Assembly: GCA_026724425.1 (NCBI GenBank) | Contig: JAIUCV010000102.1 | Coordinates: 2,728,001-2,792,000, forward strand | From: Erythrophleum ivorense | Taxonomy: Eukaryota; Streptophyta; Magnoliopsida; Fabales; Fabaceae | Reading direction: 5' to 3' | Length of the DNA stretch: 64,000 nt | Shown: piece after piece, positions 47,365 to 58,122 of the stretch | Layout of the letters: the number at the start of each line of letters is the position of its first letter | How positions within the stretch are numbered: the first letter of the stretch is position 1 | Translations under genes and position numbers: made by a program | Notes under the pieces: generated by a model | The model's database searches: none | What the model saw: only the letters and a program-made list of their open reading frames with translations | What the model was told of the DNA's origin: nothing

Positions 47365-49113
47365 TTTAGTTTCTGACCAGGTTTTATTTTCCATCGTATT
47401 TAGAATTTTTTCCGCATAAATATATAGACTTACACCTATTTGTTATGATCTTTCATTATCTCAGACCTGAATCAGCCCAATAAAAATTTGGGTGGGAAGA
47501 GGGCTATTTCGAAATCCTAATTTGTTACCATAAAATCTCTATATAAGTTTTTAGCGTTTAGTTTCATACACTCTTCTTCAACATTCAATTGCAATGAAAA
47601 ATTTAGGTTGCTTTGCTTGTTTTCGGCGAAAAGATTTTATGTTGGCATGTCTCGAAATATCACCGGTAATGATCTGAAGTTATGAAACCCTTTACAAATC
47701 AGATGAAGTGACTCTTTATATTCCAAATGGCGATGACATATGTTTGTGGTATGCTGCTCGTCGTGGTCATGCTGCTCTTATTTGAGGCTCGAATTCATAA
47801 CTAATGATGGTAATTTTTGTTTTACATCTCTTCGTTTAATATGATTTTTGTTTTGGTATGCAAATGAATTTCGATTTCTATGATATGTTTTGGTATACCT
47901 CAAACGAGTAGTATTAAACCTTTTCCGTTAATCAAATGAGTCTTTTCCGTTAAATCTCTTCGGGTAGATTCTGCATTCTGGTAGTAAACCTAAACTTACT
48001 TTTTGCCCGTTTCCAAGTTTCAATTCGAAGCAAATATGAATATGGTAGATGATTATTGATGTTTAGTCACTAAATGATTTAGCGAAAATGTAAGCTGTGA
48101 ATCTCATGGCGGGACAACAGCGTTTGGCAATTGAACAAAACACCATTCATTTCGAGCCATTGATTCGAGAAATACTTTGTTACTTACTTGGTTCATTTGG
48201 ACAAAAAGAAAGAAGAATCTATGTATGGTTCCTCTCTTGGTATACCGTAACCGTATACATATCAATCAGTTCATTGAATTATAAAATTTGATAATAGTAA
48301 GTTACTCATGCCATTGTGGTCTCATTGAAGTTGAATTTATCTGAAAAAAAACCTTAAGCCTATCTGATACCCATTTTCAAAAAGTCATTTTGAAACTAAA
48401 CATAAATTCGAAACGTTTTGTCCGTTAGTGACACTGCATGGACGGAGCCCGGAAGGGAAAATAGTGATGATGTCACCTTACTGAAGAAAAGCAGAGGAGA
48501 CTAGGCTAATAAAAGCTCTGCCTTTTCTTCTTCTCTTCACCATCTCCGGCAACCATTTCTCTCTCTTTTCACTCCCAAAACCCCTTGTGCCACCGTCGAT
48601 TCTAGGTATTTCTCGTCGTTCTGTTTTCTGAGTATTTTTCGTCTCTTGATTTCTCTGTCTCTGTCTCTCTCTCTCTCTCTCTGGGTTTTTCAGAGGAAGT
48701 AAGAAATGGCGTTGGGAACCAATCATTATCTGTTCTAGGCTTTACCTTGTTAACTCTTACTGTCACGATTGACTTTGCTTCTTCACAGCTCAGATTTCAA
48801 TTTTTTGGTCTAAAGGAGCAATCTTTCTTCGCCAAAGATGGGTTTTTTCGGTGATTTTTTTTTTCCTTTTTGGGTCTCACGATTTTTCGTTGCGACTCTG
48901 TGTTTCTGAGCTTTGCAATGTGGTGGAATGAACATTTCTAAAACAAAGTTACGACCTTTCTTTACGGTCTAAAGGAACAAACTTTTTGGCATTTTTTGTT
49001 TGCTCTGGCTTTAAACACTTGATTTCTCTATGTGGGTTTTCTTTAGTTTCGATTTCTCTGCTGGTTTAAGCTCATAAATCGCATTTTTCTGGTTTCATTC
49101 ATAAGGATTTGTC
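47365..49113. other. Region between the LINE and the NRPE1-like gene
   Basis: Contains a TATA-like CTCTATATAAG near 47537-47547 followed by a very short frame, the second copy of a 41-bp repeat (48215-48255), and a CT-rich leader (48480-48700) that probably belongs to the NRPE1-like gene. No intact gene of its own. Confidence 0.5.
48215..48255. repeat. 41-bp direct repeat, copy 2
   Basis: Matches 40396-40436 except for one base. On the minus strand it also reads YGYGIPR-EPYIDS, then diverges and stops. Confidence 0.85.
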
Positions 49114-50657
49114 ATGGAGGCAGATGAATCGTCATTAGGAGTTCCAGAAGGAGAAATAGTAGGAATCACGTTCTCTCTCTCAACGTATAAAGAGATAGTA
49201 AGTGGAAAGTCTTATAATTTCTGATTTTCTTCAACTATTCAGATTAAGATTGCTCTTCTAATTTTTCACTGGCCTTGGTTCTATTTTCATAGTGTACCGC
49301 GTCTATTAGTGAGGGGCCAATCAACGACGTAAGCCAGCTCTCTAATCCGTTCTTGGGGTTACCTCTGGAATTTGGAAAATGCGAAGCTTGCGGTGCCACA
49401 GAACCTGATAAATGTGAAGGTAAATCAACTATGGTTTTTGGGTTTTGTGGATAATAGAAGCTCATAAGTTTTCTGATACCTCTGTTTATTTATTTTCAGG
49501 TCATTTTGGGTATATTGAGCTGCCTGATACCATCCTGCTCATATCACAGAGCTCCGAAAGATACTGTCCCTTTTGTGTTTGAAATGTCTTAAGATAAAGA
49601 AGGCTCAGGTATTATTACTACATTCTATTTCTTTCTTATTGGTGATCCACACTAACTGAGAGAAAAAGTGTCTTAAGCCGTTTTGTTATTGACCTTTGTT
49701 TTCGCGTTTCTGATCATAGAGCAGCACAGGCCATGGTCTTGCGAAAACGTTATTAGGTCCGTGCTGTGAGGTGAGTAAAGCCATTGTCAATTCTGCCTTT
49801 TTTTTTGTTAGATAGTATGCATTCTTAGAGAGTTCTTCTTAGGCACTGCCATAGTTTGTTACATATCCTGATGAAGTAACTACATCAACCTTCTGATTGT
49901 TCACTTTTACTTGAAAAGAAATCTAACACAAATGTATGAAAACTGAAATTAAATGTATCTCTCAGGACCCTGCTTTTGCTTTTAGTTAGGTGCAAATTTT
50001 TTCTTTTCTTCAGTTCCATGTTAGAAAGCAAATGGTAATTGAAGTCTGCAATTTCTGTTTTGTTGGATCTATACAAAGCGCGAAACATAAATTAATGCTT
50101 TGTGAAGCAGTAGTTGTTGACATGTACATTCTCTCCTTCACATGTGGGTTTCTTTGATTCTGTTATTGCATTAATTTACATAAAAACTTTTTCTTTTAAT
50201 GATATGTCAGGAAGCTTTGCACATCTCAGTTAAAGAGACGAGACTGGATGGAGCTTGCTATTTGGAACTAATGCTCCCATCTAGGTCGAGACTGCAAAAT
50301 AGCTGTTGGAAATTCTTGGAACGATATGGTTATCGTTATGGAAACGATTATACCCGGCCTCTACTGGCCAGAGAGGTCCTATTCTTTACTCTAAACAGTA
50401 AAGTTATTTTGTTTGCAACGATTCAAATTTCAACATCAGCAGAGAAGCATTGATAGGGATATGTTTCCATTATTTCAGCTATCCGTGTACTTTCTGTTTC
50501 ATGTTTCAAAATAGTTGACTCTGTACCATATAAGCATAATTTCTGATGCTCGTGATCATGCTTTGGATTGACAAATTCAAATTCAGCCAACTTTTGAGCT
50601 TAATGATGCCTAATTCAGTCTAGCTAAATATAATTGCTATACAATGGCTAAGTCCCT

Positions 50658-50712
50658 GCGAGACTTAGGTAGTTCATGTAGTGAACGAGACTTAGGTGGT
50701 TCATGTAGTGAA
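50658..50712 (+). repeat. Short tandem duplication in intron 5 of the NRPE1-like gene
   Basis: CGAGACTTAGGT, A or G, then GTTCATGTAGTGAA occurs twice in a row. It has no effect on exons. Confidence 0.8.
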
Positions 50713-53700
50713 CTTGTAGCTTACTGAATCTTATATCTAAGGATTGTATTGGTCAAAGATGTTCTGTACTTTGCTCTATGTAGTTGAGGCCACTAGCTAT
50801 TATTTGAGATGTTATGTTGCTAGAAGCTGTTTTGGCTGATGATCTTTTGCATTTGCTGGTGGAAAAACACAGGCGAAAGAAAATTTAAGGCAAATCCCAG
50901 AAGAAACGATAAGAGAGCTCACAAAAAGGGGCATAGGCCACAAGAAGGCTATATACTACAATATCTTCCAGTCCCGCCTAACTGCTTATCTATACCAGAT
51001 GTCTCTGATGGTTTCCTCTCCATGTCAACGGTAATTCAACTGAAACTAAAACGCCAATATCTGAATACATGAGCTATTTTGAATGCTTGAGCTCATGCGT
51101 TTTTATGTCGTTCTTATTTTCAGGACCCATCCAGAAGTGGGTTAAAAGATGTTCTAAAGAAAGTGATAGCCATTAGCAGGTCCAGGTCTGGTGAGACAAA
51201 CTTTGAGTCACATGCTATTGAAGCTAATGACATTTATAGAGTGGTGGACAACTATCTGCGGATGAGGGGTACGGTATCAAGAAGCATTGGTATGAGATAT
51301 GGTGTTGCCAAGCTCAAAGACAGTTGCTCTTCCAAGACTTGGTCTGAGAAAATGAAAACACTCTTCATAAGAAAGGGTTCTGGTTTTTCTTCCCGCAGTG
51401 TCATCACTGGAGATGCCTACAGGCGTGTGACTGAGATTGGAATACCTTATGATGTTGCTCGGAGAATCACTTTTGAGGAAAGGGTCACTGTCCACAACAT
51501 AGGACATCTAGAAGAGCTGGTTGACCAGAAGTTATGCTTGAGTTACAGCGAAGGTTCTACAACCTACTCACTGAGAGATGGGTCCAAAGGGCACACTCGG
51601 CTAAAACCTGGGCAGATCGTACATCGCATGACAATGGATGGAGATACTGTGTTCATTAACAGACCACCAACCACTCATAAGCATTCCCTTCAAGCCCTTC
51701 AAGTGTACGTCCATGAAGACAATACTGTGAAGATCAATCCGCTTATTTGTGGCCCCCTTGGAGCTGATTTCGATGGCGATTGTATCCATATCTTTTATCC
51801 ACAGTCACTTGGGGCAAAGGCAGAAGCCATGGAGCTGTTCTCAGTGGAGAATCAGTTACTCAGCTCACATACGGGCCAGATTAATTTGCAGTTGGGATGT
51901 GATGCAAGACTCTGTCTTCGTGTGATGTTTGAAAGGGTGTTTTTGGACAAGGCAGATGCTCAGCAGTTGGCCATGTTTGGCTCTTTATCTCTCTCGCCAG
52001 CCGCTCTAAGGAAGTTTAGCGAATCTGGTTCGGCTTGGACGGTATTTCAGATTTTGCAGCTAGCATTCCCTGACCACTTGAGCTGCAAAGGAGACAGGTT
52101 TATGGTCGATGAAAGTGAAATTTTGTTCATTGACCCTGGGGCTGATGAAGTGGCATCCTTCAACAGCATTGTGACTTCTATTTTGTTGGAGAAAGGGCCA
52201 AAGGAAGCACTTGGACTTTTTGATGCATTGCAGCCTATGTTGATGGAACACCTTAATGCTGAGGGCTTTAGTGTCAGCCTGGAAGACTTTTCTATGTCTA
52301 GGGAAAACATGGGCATCATTCACAACATGATCAAGGAAATTTCTCCTTCTCTGAGAAACTTAATAGACATCAAGAGTGGCTCATCCATCAACAAAATAGT
52401 GCAGCAAGTAGGATTTTTGGGAATTCAACTTTCGGACAAAAATACATTTTACACGAAGAAGCTAGTTGAGGACATGGCCCGGTTTTGTAAGAGACAGTCT
52501 TCATCAGGGGAATTTGGATTTGCGAATAGCTGCTTCCTTCATGGGTTAAATCCATATGAAGAGATGGTTCACGCCATTGCAACCAGAGAGGTCATTGTTC
52601 GGTCTTCAAGAGGATTAACTGAGCCTGGGACCCTCTTTAAAAATCTGATGGCTAATCTTCGAGATATTGTGATTTCTTACGATGGAACAGTAAGGAACAC
52701 ATGCACAAACTCAGTTGTTCAGTTCAAGTATGAGATCGAGGGAAATTCTGAAGATGTGCATCGAGGTTTTTTTGAAGCCGGAGAAGCTGTTGGAGTATTG
52801 GCAGCTACTGCAATTTCAAATCCTGCCTATAAAGCTGTTCTTGATTCCTCTCCCAGTAGTAATTCATCATGGGAGCTAATGAAGGTTGAGACTTCTTTTA
52901 CTAGTTCATGAAATTGTGAAATACGGATCATCTAGGTGTGTTACATTAGTAATGTTTTAATTTTTTTCTCAGGAAGTGCTACTTTGCAAAGCCAACTTCC
53001 AGAATGCAGTTAATGATCGTCGGGTAATTCTGTTTCTGAAAGAATGTCCTTGCAAGGAAAAATATTGCCAAGAAAATGCTGCTTGCACAGTCAAGCACAT
53101 ATTGAAGAAAATAAGTCTTAAGGAAACTGCAGTTGAATTCCTGGTTGAGTAAGTCACATCTTTCTAGTAACTATTGTTTCTCTTTCCTTGCGCCTCTTTT
53201 CTGTTACTAATCCGCTTCCTTTGAAATCTCTGTTTTACCTTCACTTGCTTTCAGATACAAGAATCAACAATCTACTCTGGAAACTTATGTAAACGACTCC
53301 TTCCTTCAAGGTCACCTTCATCTAAACAAGGTCTGAAATCTGGTTCCTATACTAGGAAATCGTTCTTAATCTCTTCACGTTTTGAAGAACTAGCTTACTG
53401 AACCTGTCCTTGTATATGATTGTTTGGTTTAATAGACTCTGTTGCAAGAGTTGGGAATCCGTATGCATGAGATACAACAAAAGTGTGAGGGCGTGATAAA
53501 TTCTTTGGGGCAGAAGAAGAAGAATGCTGACGACTTTAAAAGATTAACTTTGTCAGTCAGGTTCGTTAAGTATATATGTGGTTGAGAAGATGTTGATATC
53601 TAATTATTCTCTTTCCAAGTGTTTTATTTTCTGAAACAGAATTGTCTACTTGCATATTGTCCTGAGGTTTTCTGTCTCAGCTCATTTTTTTATTCCTGAA

Positions 53701-55204
53701 TGAAACAGTGAGAGCTGCTCGTTTGGAGATTCATGTGGAAGCAAAGATTCTGACATGATGTGCTTGATGTTCTCCTATTACAACGCTGCCGACCCTAATC
53801 TAGAAAGAGCTCTTGATATCCTTTGCAACAAAATTTATCCAGTTCTGATGGAAACAGTGATCAAAGGTATTTGAATAATGCTTTTCATTATCACTTTCGT
53901 CTTTCTTTCCTACCCATTCTCTTGAATATCATGTAAATAATAGTTCTGAAAAAGGCTTTCCTGATGATGTGATTGCACATTCAGTTTCTCAACTGCGTAG
54001 GTGATCCACGGATCTCTTCAGTAAATATTATATGGAAAAGGCCAGAGAAGAGGATTCAGAAGTGTGATGCATCTAAAGGAGAATGGGTTTTGGAGGTCGT
54101 TGCTGAGAAATCTGCTGTTAAGAAAAGTGGTGATGCTTGGAGAGTTGTGGTAGACTCTTTTCTACCAGTGCTTTACCTGATAGACTCAAGACGTTCAATA
54201 CCATATTCTGTAAAGCAAGTGCAAGAGTTTCTCGGAATAGCTTCCACTTTTGAGCAAGTAGCTCAGGTGCCTGATTACTTAAGCCTTCACATTTAATTTA
54301 AGTCATGATAGTTGTTTCATGATTTATGTTGGTATCGTATTGCTCATTGCAAGGAGGCTTTTTTTTTTGTAGCGTCTATCTGCTTCGGTGACAACAGTAT
54401 CCAAAGGAATCTTAAAGGAACATATCGTTCTTCTAGCAAACCACATGACTTGCTCAGGGAATCTGGAGTTTTAATGCTGGAGGTTACAAGGCTCTGACCA
54501 AGTCATTGGATATCAAAGCACCGTTCACAGAGGCAACTCTGATAGTAAGTAGTCTGCTCCGCAGATAGTGTAATACAAACTTCTTCAAAAGATAATATCA
54601 GAAGTTCGATGCGTAACATTGACTTTTCTTAATGTTTTCAGGCTCCAATGAAATGTTTTGAGAAAGCTGCTACAAGATGTCATACAAATTCTCTATCAAC
54701 GGTGGTTGGGTCCTGTTCTTGGAGAAAACGCGTGGCTGTTGGTACGAGTTCAGGGTTTGATCTGTTATGGAACAAAAATGAGGTAAACTTACTCCTTCGA
54801 ATTCCATACTAACAACCACTTGTCAATTGAGTTTCTCATATAACTTGGCTTGAAATGTGAGGTTTTTTCTATTTATCAAATATTTTTCAGGCTAAGCTAA
54901 CTGATGAAGAAGGAGAAGATCCATACAGCTTCCTCCAAATGGTCAGATCATGTAAAGATGGAGATGTATACGTTGCTTCCTCTGGTTTTGACGCTGTGGA
55001 AGAAGAAATGGAGGAGCGGGAGAAATCTCCTAAGCGAGGCTCTGCTCTTGGAGAGCTTACCTTTGAGGATTTACAAGATGAAGGTAGTCCAGCTGCATCC
55101 AAGTGGGAGAAAAATGGATTATGCAGTGGTAGCACAGGGACTGCTGCATGGAACCAGATAGATACTGAAGATGACAAGCACAAGAAGAAAAATTCAAGGG
55201 ACTC

Positions 55205-55530
55205 TGCCAAAAATTCAAGTCAATCTGCTTGGGAAAAGCCAACTGAGGAGAATAGCAAGTGTAATGAGGAGTCATCATGGGGCTCTGCCAAAGTACCTAG
55301 TCAATGTGACTGGGAAAAGCCAAATGAGGAGATTGGCAAGTCATCATGGGGCTCTGACAAAGATTCAAGTCAATGTGCTTGGGAAAAGCCAACTGAGGAG
55401 ATTGGCAAGTCATCATGGGACAAGGCCAAAGATTCAAATCAATGTGCTTGGGAGAAGCCAACTGAGGAGATTGGCAAGTCATCATGGGACTCTGCCAAAG
55501 ATTCAAAGCCAAATGATGAGCCATCATGGG
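55205..55530 (+). repeat. 69-bp tandem repeat in the CTD of the NRPE1-like gene
   Basis: Four to five tandem units. Each encodes about 23 residues with the pattern SQ-C-A-WEKPTEE followed by IGKSSW plus GS, DK or DS and then KDS. Three of the repeated Trp are followed by Gly (WG); others are W-E or W-D. Unit 1 is four residues longer. The units stay in frame. Confidence 0.9.
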
Positions 55531-56567
55531 GTTCTGCAAGCGAGGGAAAAGAGAAACACAATGTGACAGACACTTGGGCTTTGAGAAATGAGTCAAATTC
55601 AAACACACAGGAAGCTCAAGTAGATGATGGAAATCCTTGGGTTGCATTGGCATGCACCAGAAGCAGAGATGAAGATGAAAAGGAAAGAAGCCAGTGGGGA
55701 AATCCGAACAAGAGATATCCATCTGAAGGCTCACAGGGTGACTGGAAATCAAAGAGAAACCCTCTGGGGCCACCTAGAGCTGGAAATCAAGACATGTTTA
55801 CAGCAACAGGACAACGGTTGGACGTGTTTACCTCCGAGGAGCATGAGATTCTCTCAGATATTGAGCCAATCATTAAGACTGTCAGGAACATAATGCATCA
55901 CTCCGGGTATGCTCTTCTAACTAAGTTGGTTTGGTTACTACTTACTTGGACAATAGATGAAGAAATTGAGTCCCTTGATAAATAAAAGACACTTAATTTT
56001 TGTCTTTTACTTTCGTTTCCATTTGTGTGTTCTGAAAATTTGTTCTTTTTGATGAAGGTACAAAGATGGTGATCCAATATCGTCTGATGATCAGATGTTT
56101 GTACAAGAGAAGATTCTGAAATTCCATCCAGAAAAAGAAGCAAAGCTTGGTGCTGGTGTCGATTTTATCACGGTACCATTTATGTTTTGATTTTTGTTCT
56201 CATATAGCCACCATGATCTGAAGAAGATTAAAAACCTTGGATATGTTCAACAACGCAGGTTGATAAACACACGTTGTTCCAAGATAGCAGGTGTTTCTTT
56301 GTTGTCTCAACAGATGGGAGCAGACATGATTTTTCCCACTTGAAATGCATCAAGAACTTCTTGACCGAGAAATACACCTCCATGGCTGAAGAATTCATTG
56401 GAAAATACTTCAAGAAGAAGAGTCTTCCTTCGGGTGGAAACCAGGACAAGAACAAAGATGCCACAACAGGTGAAACCTTTGACAGGAGCCAAGAGACAAC
56501 CACAGAAATCCCTGGAAGCCCCTCTGGCATTGGAGCAGAAGAGACTCAAGATCAGACCGAAACATAA

Positions 56568-57236
56568 ATAAGAATTTTGTCCTAAAACACAGTCCTTTTC
56601 AAGTCTATTTGCTACTTACGGTCCTTTTTTGTCTAAAATAGTTGGTTGCACTTGGTATTTCTGAGACTTTTCTCTTGCAAAATTCTGTCTTATCTTATGT
56701 GTGCTATTTATTGATTTGAGGTACTGAACTTGAAGTAAAAATTCACAACTTTGTGTAGTGATCTTGTTTTGCTCTGCATCTGAACTTCACAACCAGATGG
56801 GAGGTCTTAAATGATAAGCACCATACCATTAAGTATTAACCACCACCACCATATGAGATCTATCTATCTTACCCTCCCTAAAAATAAATAATTTTCTTGA
56901 TAGTAAAAAAGGATGTTTAGGACTTCGGATTTTAAGTATTTATGAATTGAACTCTTGGTTTTTAATGTATGTCACGTGGCGCTCTCTTGGTTTTTCGACC
57001 CTTTCAGATAATAGGTTTACAAGCGAGCAGATAATGTTTATCTCTTTTCTTCCTTAATTTTTCCGGATATTCCCTTAAACCTTTTACTTTCTATGATAAT
57101 CTCTTAGAAACAATATAAATTAAACGAGAATAACTTGGCACCCCAAAAAAAAAAAAAAAAAAAAAACATTCTTCTCCGGCTCATCTCTACCGTCAAATCT
57201 AACAAATCTCTTGTCATCATTTTCCCGCATTATCTT
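56568..57236. other. Spacer between the NRPE1-like gene and the kinase pseudogene
   Basis: 3' UTR of the NRPE1-like gene, then AT-rich sequence with an A tract (about 57145-57167). The genes converge here. Nothing else seen. Confidence 0.55.
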
Positions 57237-58122
57237 CTAATAAAACCTTCCTCCAACCACTCCGTTACGTAAGCAAGAAGGAACCGGAAGCAGCTCAAGC
57301 GGTGGATCTCCAAGACTTTGTCTAACAAAAGGATGGCTCATTAGCTCCTCCGCACTGGCTCTACCCTCCGGATTCCGCACTATGCATCGCCTCACAAAGT
57401 CCCAAGCCATCGGCGATAGCCTCTCCGACAAGTTATCACTACTTCCACCCAGGTACAACGTTGTTAACAACCCCCAACATCTCAATTACCATAAAACCTA
57501 AAGACCAAATATCAACCGCCGACTACATGTTCCCACCTTTCCCTACCGCCTCAGGAGCCAAATACTCCGGATGTCCTTGGAACAGAGAGCCAACCACTGG
57601 ATTTGGCCCATTAGGCTCCTTAGCTAAACCGAAATCAGCAAGTTTGAGATCACAAAGCTCTCCATGAGCGTAGCTCGGGAAAATAAGTATGTTCTCTGGC
57701 TTGAGATCACAATGGACGTAACCGTCTTTGTGAAGATCCCTGAGCCCTTCAAGAACTGGGAGAATGCAATAACCGGCCACGTTCTCGGGTAACTTCCCAC
57801 CGGCTTTGGTTACCATGTCTTGGAGTGAACCATGTGGAGCGACTTCCATGTAAATAGAGCAGACGTTGACGTTGACTGGCATGGTTTCGTAGGAGACAAT
57901 TGGGCTTGTGGGTCTTACGATGTTGAATTTGATGGAGTGGAAGTGACGCAAGATCCGTAACTCCTTCTCGAGATGCTCCGAGTATTTTCGGAAAGATGTT
58001 TTCTTGGCCATAAGTAGACCGTTGGGGGTTCGAACCAGAGAGATGTAGCCATGGCTGCCTTGGCCGAGAGTGCCGAGTTTCGGTAATGTAGTCTCGTCTA
58101 AAATCCACGAATCGGACGACAT
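57237..58122 (-). pseudogene. Broken serine/threonine protein kinase (plant MAPKKK-like)
   Basis: The frame starts at ATG 58122-58120 (MSSDSWILDETTLPKLG) and covers most of a kinase domain. The glycine loop GQGSHG, the lysine in LLMAKKT, the catalytic loop HCDLKPEN, DFGLA and APEA are all present. An in-frame TAG at 57525-57523 follows GNM, where the family continues SAVDIWSLG. The frame then shifts near 57450-57470, before the last part (SDNLSERLSPMAWDFVRRC to the TAG at 57239-57237). The two lesions make it a probable pseudogene. It resembles the small intronless kinases on the sister block around At2g40560; I recall a kinase-related At3g56280 at this place, so the break may be old. Confidence 0.82.

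Larger units (their letters stand above)
49114..56567 (+). pseudogene. NRPE1-like gene: paralogue of the RNA polymerase V largest subunit, frame-shifted
   Basis: Seventeen exons: 49114-49197, 49293-49419, 49500-49608, 49720-49770, 50211-50375, 50873-51030, 51124-52884, 52973-53148, 53255-53330, 53436-53560, 53709-53866, 54001-54266, 54373-54544, 54642-54782, 54891-55906, 56058-56172 and 56259-56567. The product aligns from end to end with Arabidopsis NRPE1 (At2g40030): zinc-type KCEACGATEPDKCEGHFGY, a catalytic DFDGD metal site (51766-51780), the NRPE1-specific mid region, a W-rich CTD and a final DeCL/DUF3223 domain (DGDPISSDDQ to YFKKK). NRPE1 makes Pol V scaffold transcripts in RNA-directed DNA methylation. 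Exons 3, 6 and 13 carry frame breaks, and exon 7 lacks about 35 residues. All splice sites remain canonical. The locus is not where NRPE1 lies in A. thaliana, so I read it as a decayed second copy. Confidence 0.88.

Noticed and set aside
47594..47780. Short ATG frame after a TATA-like sequence, and an ankyrin-like AARRGHAALI scrap
   Set aside because: Too short, several stops, no splice structure that joins them.
51163..52911. The largest single frame read as a separate intact polymerase gene
   Set aside because: It is exon 7 plus a short read-through into intron 7; the donor after ELMK and upstream exons show it is part of the larger gene.
55297..55773. 158-codon frame antisense to the NRPE1-like CTD
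   Set aside because: Shadow created by the 69-bp repeat.
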